NCBI GenBank assembly: GCA_963769905.1
Contig: CAVYNG010000001.1
Location: forward strand, 1,033,970 to 1,097,969
Origin: Bog-756 sp963769905
Lineage (GTDB): Bacteria > Actinomycetota > Acidimicrobiia > Acidimicrobiales > RAAP-2
Reading direction: 5' to 3'
DNA: 64,000 bases
The notes beneath the pieces were generated by a model, which made no database searches, had not been told where the DNA came from, and saw nothing but the letters and a program-made list of their open reading frames with translations. Positions 59,115 to 64,000 of this stretch are shown here, one piece after another (positions within the stretch are counted from its first letter, which is position 1; every line of letters begins with the position of its first letter). Made by a program: the position numbers and the translations under genes.

Positions 59115-62099
59115 ATGCCGACCACCGACCTGACCGAGAACTCGAGCGCACCAGTCGCCGACGGCGACGGATCCGACGGCGCGCGCGGTCGGGGTCGTCC
59201 GCTCGTCATCGTCGAGTCGCCTGCAAAGGCGAAGACCATCGCCGGCCTGCTCGGCCCGGGTTACGTCGTCGAGTCCTCGATCGGCCACATCCGCGACCTC
59301 CCGCGCAGGGCGAACGAAGTGCCGGCCGCCTACAAGCAGGAGCCGTGGTCGCGACTCGGCGTCGACGTCGACAACGGCTTCAAGCCGCTGTACGTGGTCT
59401 CCTCGGACAAGAAGTCACAGGTCGCCAAGCTGAAGCAACTGGTGAAGAAAGCGAGCGAGGTCTACCTCGCCTCCGACGAGGACCGCGAGGGGGAGTCGAT
59501 CGCCTGGCACCTGCTCGAGGTGCTCGCACCGCGGGTGCCGGTCAAGCGGATGGTCTTCCACGAGATCACCAAGCCGGCCCTCGAGCGCGCCGTGCAGGAG
59601 TGGCGCGACCTCGACCGGCGCCTCGTCGATGCCCAGGAGGCCCGCCGGATTCTCGACCGGCTCTACGGCTACGAGGTGTCGCCGGTCCTCTGGAAGAAGA
59701 TCATGCCGCGCCTCTCTGCCGGCCGGGTCCAGAGCGTGGCGACCCGGATGGTCGTCGAACGGGAGCGTTCACGGATGGCCTTCCGGTCGGCGAGCTGGTG
59801 GGGGATCGAGGCGACCTTCCGATCCGAGGGCGCGGTGCCAGAGGGCGTGCCCCGTGCCTTTTCTGCTTCGCTGGTCGCGGTCGACGGGAGGACCCTCGCC
59901 AGCGGGCGGGACTTCGACAGCACCGGCCAGCTCTCCGCGTCCGAGCCGGTGGTCGTGCTCGACGAAGGCGGGGCCCGCTCACTCGCCAGCGCCCTCGAAG
60001 GCGCGCCCTTCCGGGTCGCATCGGTCACCGAGCGGCCTTTCCGGCGCTCCCCGGCCGCTCCCTTCATCACCTCGACGCTGCAGCAGGAGGCGGGGCGCAA
60101 GCTGCGGTTCGGCTCGCGGCGCGCGATGCAAGTGGCCCAGCGTCTCTACGAGGAGGGGTGGATCACGTACATGCGCACCGACTCGACGACGCTCTCGAGC
60201 GAGGCGCTCGACGCGGCGCGGTCCCAGGCGGTCGCTCTCTACGGTGCCGAGTACGTCCCTGCCGAGCCCCGGCGCTACGAGCGGAAGGTGAAGAACGCGC
60301 AGGAGGCCCACGAGGCCATCCGACCCGCGGGCGACACCTTCCGGACCCCCGACCAAGCGGCCCGCTCCCTGTCGGGGGACGAATTCCGCCTCTATGACCT
60401 CATCTGGAAGCGCACGGTCGCATCGCAGATGAACGACGCGACCGGCACGAGCGCCCAGGTGCGCCTGGTCGGGACCGGCCAGACCACGGAGGGACCGCGC
60501 GAGGCGACATTCGCCGCATCGGGGAAGGTCATCCAGTTCCCCGGCTTCCTCCGGGCCTACGTCGAGGGCGAGGACGACCCGGAGGCCGAGCTCGCCGATC
60601 GCGAGGTGCACCTCCCCCCGTTGGCCGAGGACGATGCGGCGTCGGTCGACGACCTCGAACCGGGCGCCCACACCACCCAACCACCGGCCCGCTTCACCGA
60701 GGCCTCGCTGGTGAAGGCGATGGAGGATCTCGGAGTCGGCCGCCCGTCCACCTATGCGAGCGTGATCGCCACGATCCTCGACCGCGGGTACGTCTGGAAG
60801 AAGGGGACCGCCCTCGTCCCCTCGTTCACCGCGTTCGCGGTGACCGGACTCCTCGAGCGCTACTTCACCGACCTCGTCGACTACGGCTTCACCGCGGCGA
60901 TGGAGGACGATCTCGACGCGATCGCCTCCGGCGACGAGGAGATGCTGCCGTGGCTCACCCGCTTCTACTTCGGGACCGCAGACGGCGACGGCAGGGACGG
61001 CGGGTCCGCCGGGGGGAACGGGAACGGCCACGCGCTCTCCGGCACCCGACGCAACGGCGTCGGGGTCGACCGGACGCTCGGCCTCAAACAGGAGGTCAGC
61101 ACCTACCTCGGCGAGATCGACGCCCGCGAGATCAACTCGATCCCGATCGGGACCGGTTCCGACGGGACCGAGATCGTGGCCCGGGTCGGCCGGTACGGGC
61201 CGTACCTCCAGAGAGGGGAGGACCGGGTTTCCATCCCCGACGACCTCGCGCCCGACGAGCTGACCATCGAGCGGGCCGAGGCGCTGCTGGCCGCCCCCTC
61301 GTCGGACCGGGTGCTCGGACCCGACCCCGAAACCGGTCTGCCCGTCCAGGTCAAGGCCGGGCGCTTCGGTCCCTACGTCCAACTCGGTGACCTGACCGAG
61401 GAGGGCCCGAAGCCGCGGACGTCTTCGCTGTTCTCCTCGATGTCGCCGGAGACCATCACCTTCGAGCAGGCCCTCCAGCTGCTCGCGATTCCGCGGGTCG
61501 TCGGCACGGACCCCGACAACGGCGAGGAGATCGTCGCGCACAACGGGCGGTTCGGTCCCTACTTGAAGCGGGGGCGGGACACCCGGAGCCTGGTCTCGGA
61601 GGACCAGATCCTGAGCGCGACCTTGGAGGAGGCCCTCGCCCTTTTCGCACAGCCGAAGACCCGGACCAGGAACGCGCGCGGGCCGCTCCGCGAGCTCGGC
61701 GCCGACCCCGACACCGGCCTCCCGATGGTGGTGAGGGACGGTCGGTTCGGTCCCTACGTGACCGACGGCACGACCAACGCCTCGCTCCGACGCGGCGACG
61801 ATGTCGGCGAGCTCACCGTCGAGCGGGGCGCCGAGTTGCTGGCCGAACGCCGGGCGGCCGGACCGTCGACTCGGAAGCGGGCGGCGAAGAAGGCGTCGGC
61901 CAAGAAGACCACCGCCAAGAAGAAGACCGCGGCCAAGAAGGCCGCGCCGAAGAAGACGCGCGCGACGAAGACCACTGCCAAGAAGGCCGCGACGAAGAAG
62001 ACGGCTGTGAAGAAGACCGCGGCCACGAAAACGGTAGAGGCCCGAGCCGAGGCGCCCCCGGCCGAGGCGCAAGAGGAAGGGACGGGTCGCGCCGAGTGA
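59115..62099 (+). CDS. topA: DNA topoisomerase I (type IA)
   Basis: A 994-residue topoisomerase that relaxes negative supercoils. TOPRIM domain with LVIVESPAKAKTIAGLLG and DEDREGESIAWHL, then catalytic Y352 in TYMRTDST, and the KNAQEAHEAIRP motif. C-terminally there are four repeats of GxDPxTGxP...GRFGPYV type in place of zinc fingers, then a Lys/Ala-rich tail (AKKTTAKKKTAAKK). This C-terminal design is usual in actinobacteria. A consensus-like -35 TTGACA lies at 59074, without a clear -10. First gene of topA-tmk-holB. Confidence 0.96.
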   Translation: MPTTDLTENSSAPVADGDGSDGARGRGRPLVIVESPAKAKTIAGLLGPGYVVESSIGHIRDLPRRANEVPAAYKQEPWSRLGVDVDNGFKPLYVVSSDKKSQVAKLKQLVKKASEVYLASDEDREGESIAWHLLEVLAPRVPVKRMVFHEITKPALERAVQEWRDLDRRLVDAQEARRILDRLYGYEVSPVLWKKIMPRLSAGRVQSVATRMVVERERSRMAFRSASWWGIEATFRSEGAVPEGVPRAFSASLVAVDGRTLASGRDFDSTGQLSASEPVVVLDEGGARSLASALEGAPFRVASVTERPFRRSPAAPFITSTLQQEAGRKLRFGSRRAMQVAQRLYEEGWITYMRTDSTTLSSEALDAARSQAVALYGAEYVPAEPRRYERKVKNAQEAHEAIRPAGDTFRTPDQAARSLSGDEFRLYDLIWKRTVASQMNDATGTSAQVRLVGTGQTTEGPREATFAASGKVIQFPGFLRAYVEGEDDPEAELADREVHLPPLAEDDAASVDDLEPGAHTTQPPARFTEASLVKAMEDLGVGRPSTYASVIATILDRGYVWKKGTALVPSFTAFAVTGLLERYFTDLVDYGFTAAMEDDLDAIASGDEEMLPWLTRFYFGTADGDGRDGGSAGGNGNGHALSGTRRNGVGVDRTLGLKQEVSTYLGEIDAREINSIPIGTGSDGTEIVARVGRYGPYLQRGEDRVSIPDDLAPDELTIERAEALLAAPSSDRVLGPDPETGLPVQVKAGRFGPYVQLGDLTEEGPKPRTSSLFSSMSPETITFEQALQLLAIPRVVGTDPDNGEEIVAHNGRFGPYLKRGRDTRSLVSEDQILSATLEEALALFAQPKTRTRNARGPLRELGADPDTGLPMVVRDGRFGPYVTDGTTNASLRRGDDVGELTVERGAELLAERRAAGPSTRKRAAKKASAKKTTAKKKTAAKKAAPKKTRATKTTAKKAATKKTAVKKTAATKTVEARAEAPPAEAQEEGTGRAE

Positions 62100-62106
62100 A
62101 CGCCGA

Positions 62107-62733
62107 GTGATCGCCGGGGAGCGGGGGCGTCTCGTCGCGTTCGAAGGCGTGGACGGCTGCGGCAAGTCGACCCAGGCGGCACTCCTCGCCGAGCGGCTCG
62201 GCGGGGTGCTCACCTTCGAACCCGGTGCCACCCCTCTCGGCGCGTCGTTGCGCCGGGTCCTGCTCGAGACCGACCGCGTGCCGATCGATCCCCGTGCCGA
62301 GGCGTTGCTCATGGCGGCGGACCGCGCCCAACATGTGACCGAAGTGATCGAGCCGGCGCTCGCGGCCGGTTCGTGGGTGGTGACAGACCGCTTTTCGGGG
62401 TCGACTTTCGCGTACCAGGGCTACGGGCGAGGTCTCGCCCTCGACGAGCTGGCACAAGTCGTCCGCGTCGCCACCCACGGCGTCACCCCCGACCTGACCG
62501 TGCTGCTCGACGTCCCGGTCGAGGTCGCGCGGCAGCGCCGGACCGGGGCGGTCCCGGACCGGTTCGAGGCCGAGGACGAGGAGTTCCTCGAGCGGGTGGC
62601 AGAGGGGTTCTCGATTCTCGCCCGGGCCAAGCCCGACCGATGGGTGGTCATCGACGGGACCGGCTCGGTCGACGACGTGGCCGCCGCGGTCTGGGCCGCC
62701 GCCGAGCCGGTGGTGGAACGAGCGTCGCGATGA
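62107..62733 (+). CDS. tmk: Thymidylate kinase
   Basis: A 208-residue dTMP kinase giving dTDP for DNA synthesis. P-loop FEGVDGCGKSTQAALLA near 12-28, DRF motif in VVTDRFSGSTFAYQGYGRG, lid VARQRRTGAVPDRFE. GTG 62107 starts eight bases after the topA stop; the holB ATG overlaps its own stop. Operon with topA and holB. Confidence 0.94.
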   Translation: MIAGERGRLVAFEGVDGCGKSTQAALLAERLGGVLTFEPGATPLGASLRRVLLETDRVPIDPRAEALLMAADRAQHVTEVIEPALAAGSWVVTDRFSGSTFAYQGYGRGLALDELAQVVRVATHGVTPDLTVLLDVPVEVARQRRTGAVPDRFEAEDEEFLERVAEGFSILARAKPDRWVVIDGTGSVDDVAAAVWAAAEPVVERASR

Positions 62734-63887
62734 ACGGGTCGTTGCCTGCCGCCGCCCCGGAGCGGCTCGTCGATGGTTTCGGTCCCGACGACCTGCCGGT
62801 GCTCCGGCTCTTCGCCGACGTGGTCGGACAGCCCCGTGCCGTCGCGCAGCTCCGGGCCGCCGCGCGCCGTCCGGTCCACGCGTACCTGCTGCACGGGCCG
62901 CGCGGGACCGGTAAGCGCGCCGCAGCCCGCGCCTTCGCCGCGGCCCTGCTCTGCCCGAGAGGTGGCTGCGGTGCCTGCAACGTCTGCCGCCGTGCGCTCG
63001 CCGGCAACCACCCGGACCTGGTGACCGTCGAGCGGACGGGCGCGATGCTCGACGTCGACGAAGCGCGTCAGATCACCGCGCGCGCCCAGCGCCACCCGAT
63101 CGAGTCGTCGCGCCAGGTGCTGATGGTGACCGACGTGCATCTCGCTGCGGCCGGGCGCGCGGCACCCGCTCTCTTGAAGACGATCGAGGAACCACCGGCA
63201 TCGACCGTCTTCGTCCTGCTCGCCGACGATCTCCCCGCCACCCTCGCCACGATCGCCAGCCGCTGCGCGCTGGTCCGGTTCGACGCCGTGCCGGCCACGG
63301 CGATCGCCGCATGGTTGGTCGAGAGCGGCGTCGATCCGGTGTTGGCCGATTCGGTGGCAGTCGCCGCGGGCGGGCAGCTCGACCGGGCCCGACTGCTCGT
63401 CGACGATCCCTCCTTCGCCGCCCGACAAGAGCAGTGGCGGACGGCGCCGAGCCGGCTCGACGGAACCGGCGCGACGGCTGCGAGTGTCGCGAACGAACTG
63501 CTGGAGGGAGTCGAGGACGCTCTCGCCCCGCTGCGGGCTCGCCACGAGGGTGAGATGTCCGAGCTGGCGGAGCAGGCAGAGGCGGTCGGGGCGCGGGGGA
63601 TACCCGGGCGCCGGCAGATCGAGGAGCGCCAGCGGCGCGAGGCGAGACGCCTGCGCACCGACGAGCTCCGGCACGGACTCGCCGTGCTCTCGGGCGTTTA
63701 CCGCGACCGTCTAGTGGTTCTCGCGTCGAGCGACGATGCACCGACGCCGGGGGCGGCCGCGGCCGGCCGGCGCGCGGCGCGCCGGGTCGAGGCAATTCGA
63801 GAGGCGTCCGATGCCCTCACGAGGAACGCCAACGAGGGGCTGGTAATGGACGCGCTGATGGTCGAGCTGTCCGGGATGACCGACTGA
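62730..63887 (+). CDS. holB: DNA polymerase III delta-prime subunit
   Basis: A 385-residue clamp-loader subunit. Modified P-loop GPRGTGKRAA, a four-Cys zinc site (CPRGGCGACNVC, near 70-85), sensor-like VTDVHLAAAGRAAPALLKTIEEPP and the SRC motif in IASRCALV. ATG 62730 overlaps the tmk stop by four bases, so the two are coupled. The C-terminal 150 residues form the helical collar domain. Followed by tRNA-Thr. Confidence 0.92.
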   Translation: MNGSLPAAAPERLVDGFGPDDLPVLRLFADVVGQPRAVAQLRAAARRPVHAYLLHGPRGTGKRAAARAFAAALLCPRGGCGACNVCRRALAGNHPDLVTVERTGAMLDVDEARQITARAQRHPIESSRQVLMVTDVHLAAAGRAAPALLKTIEEPPASTVFVLLADDLPATLATIASRCALVRFDAVPATAIAAWLVESGVDPVLADSVAVAAGGQLDRARLLVDDPSFAARQEQWRTAPSRLDGTGATAASVANELLEGVEDALAPLRARHEGEMSELAEQAEAVGARGIPGRRQIEERQRREARRLRTDELRHGLAVLSGVYRDRLVVLASSDDAPTPGAAAAGRRAARRVEAIREASDALTRNANEGLVMDALMVELSGMTD

Positions 63888-63944
63888 GGACGCCGTTCGC
63901 CGGATCTCGTACGCCGGACACAGTCGGATAGCGTGGTACTTCGC

Positions 63945-64000
63945 GCCTGGGTAGCTCAGTCGGTAGAGCAACGCACTCGTAATGCGTAGGTCGTCGGTTC
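63945..64000 (+). tRNA. tRNA-Thr (anticodon CGT), 3' end outside window
   Basis: The first 56 bases of a tRNA: acceptor strand GCCTGGG, D-arm GCTCAGTCGGTAGAGC, anticodon stem ACGCA/TGCGT enclosing CTCGTAA with anticodon CGT, and the beginning of the T-arm. The sequence ends in GTCGGTTC. Confidence 0.93.

Noticed and set aside
47552..59151. Long antisense reading frames, e.g. minus-strand frames over nadE (47552-49636), the KimA-like gene (54706-56613) and hppA (57487-59151)
   Set aside because: They mirror genes with clear motifs on the other strand; their translations are Arg/Gly/Asp/Val-rich without domains, as expected in GC-rich coding DNA.
1..64000. CRISPR arrays, complete insertion sequences, prophage genes, known metabolite riboswitches
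   Set aside because: No regularly spaced repeats, transposase or integrase motifs, phage structural genes or recognisable riboswitch cores were seen.

Overview
The window is GC-rich, gene-dense chromosome from an actinobacterium. Markers are a WhiB protein, a GlnR-like regulator beside two glutamine synthetases, a SigE-type ECF sigma factor, frequent GTG/TTG starts, and paired ArsA-like ATPases next to whiB as in mycobacteria. The mix with a K+-independent proton pyrophosphatase, DUF929/VKOR proteins and many acyl-CoA genes fits Acidimicrobiia, but that placement is inference.

Layout. 1-11.7 kb is an acyl-CoA catabolic cluster: acyl-CoA dehydrogenase, fused 2-oxoacid dehydrogenase E1, two SDRs, a TetR repressor, two acyl-CoA ligases, a crotonase, a DapB-like reductase and a phosphotriesterase-like hydrolase. 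The minus-strand half is one operon joined by 4-bp stop/start overlaps. Two copies of a TetR-type operator sit in its divergent promoter regions. 11.7-14.4 kb holds small housekeeping genes. 14.5-21.7 kb is a cell-surface locus: a sortase facing a four-gene operon (two large polytopic membrane proteins, a lipoprotein and a secreted protein with a sorting-signal-like tail). 21.9-31.2 kb looks like an old genomic island. It is bounded by an intact tRNA-Pro(CGG) and a degenerate 82-bp copy of that tRNA's 3' half plus flank. It contains broken genes, two methyltransferases, SDRs and an ECF sigma factor, but no integrase.

31.2-44 kb carries a CBS/CorC protein, a lone receiver protein, the ArsA pair with divergent whiB, a disulfide-forming module (VKOR between two DUF929 proteins), hydrolases, Mrp and ErpA iron-sulfur proteins, an unusually compact 2Fe-2S/molybdo-hydroxylase-like fusion and RidA. 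44-50.2 kb is nitrogen metabolism: GlnR-like regulator, GS-I, GS-II and glutamine-dependent NAD synthetase. 50.3-59 kb holds a group-2 sigma factor, a 24-residue membrane peptide, a HAD phosphatase, two TrkA-type subunits facing a KimA-like transporter with a fused OB-fold, and the pyrophosphatase. 59-64 kb is topA-tmk-holB followed by tRNA-Thr.

Two themes cut across the window. At least eleven genes have a TANNNT box 6-9 nt before the start codon, suggesting leaderless transcripts. Three otherwise intact genes carry a single-base break (acyl-CoA ligase, VKOR, 2Fe-2S fusion), which may be real lesions or sequence errors.
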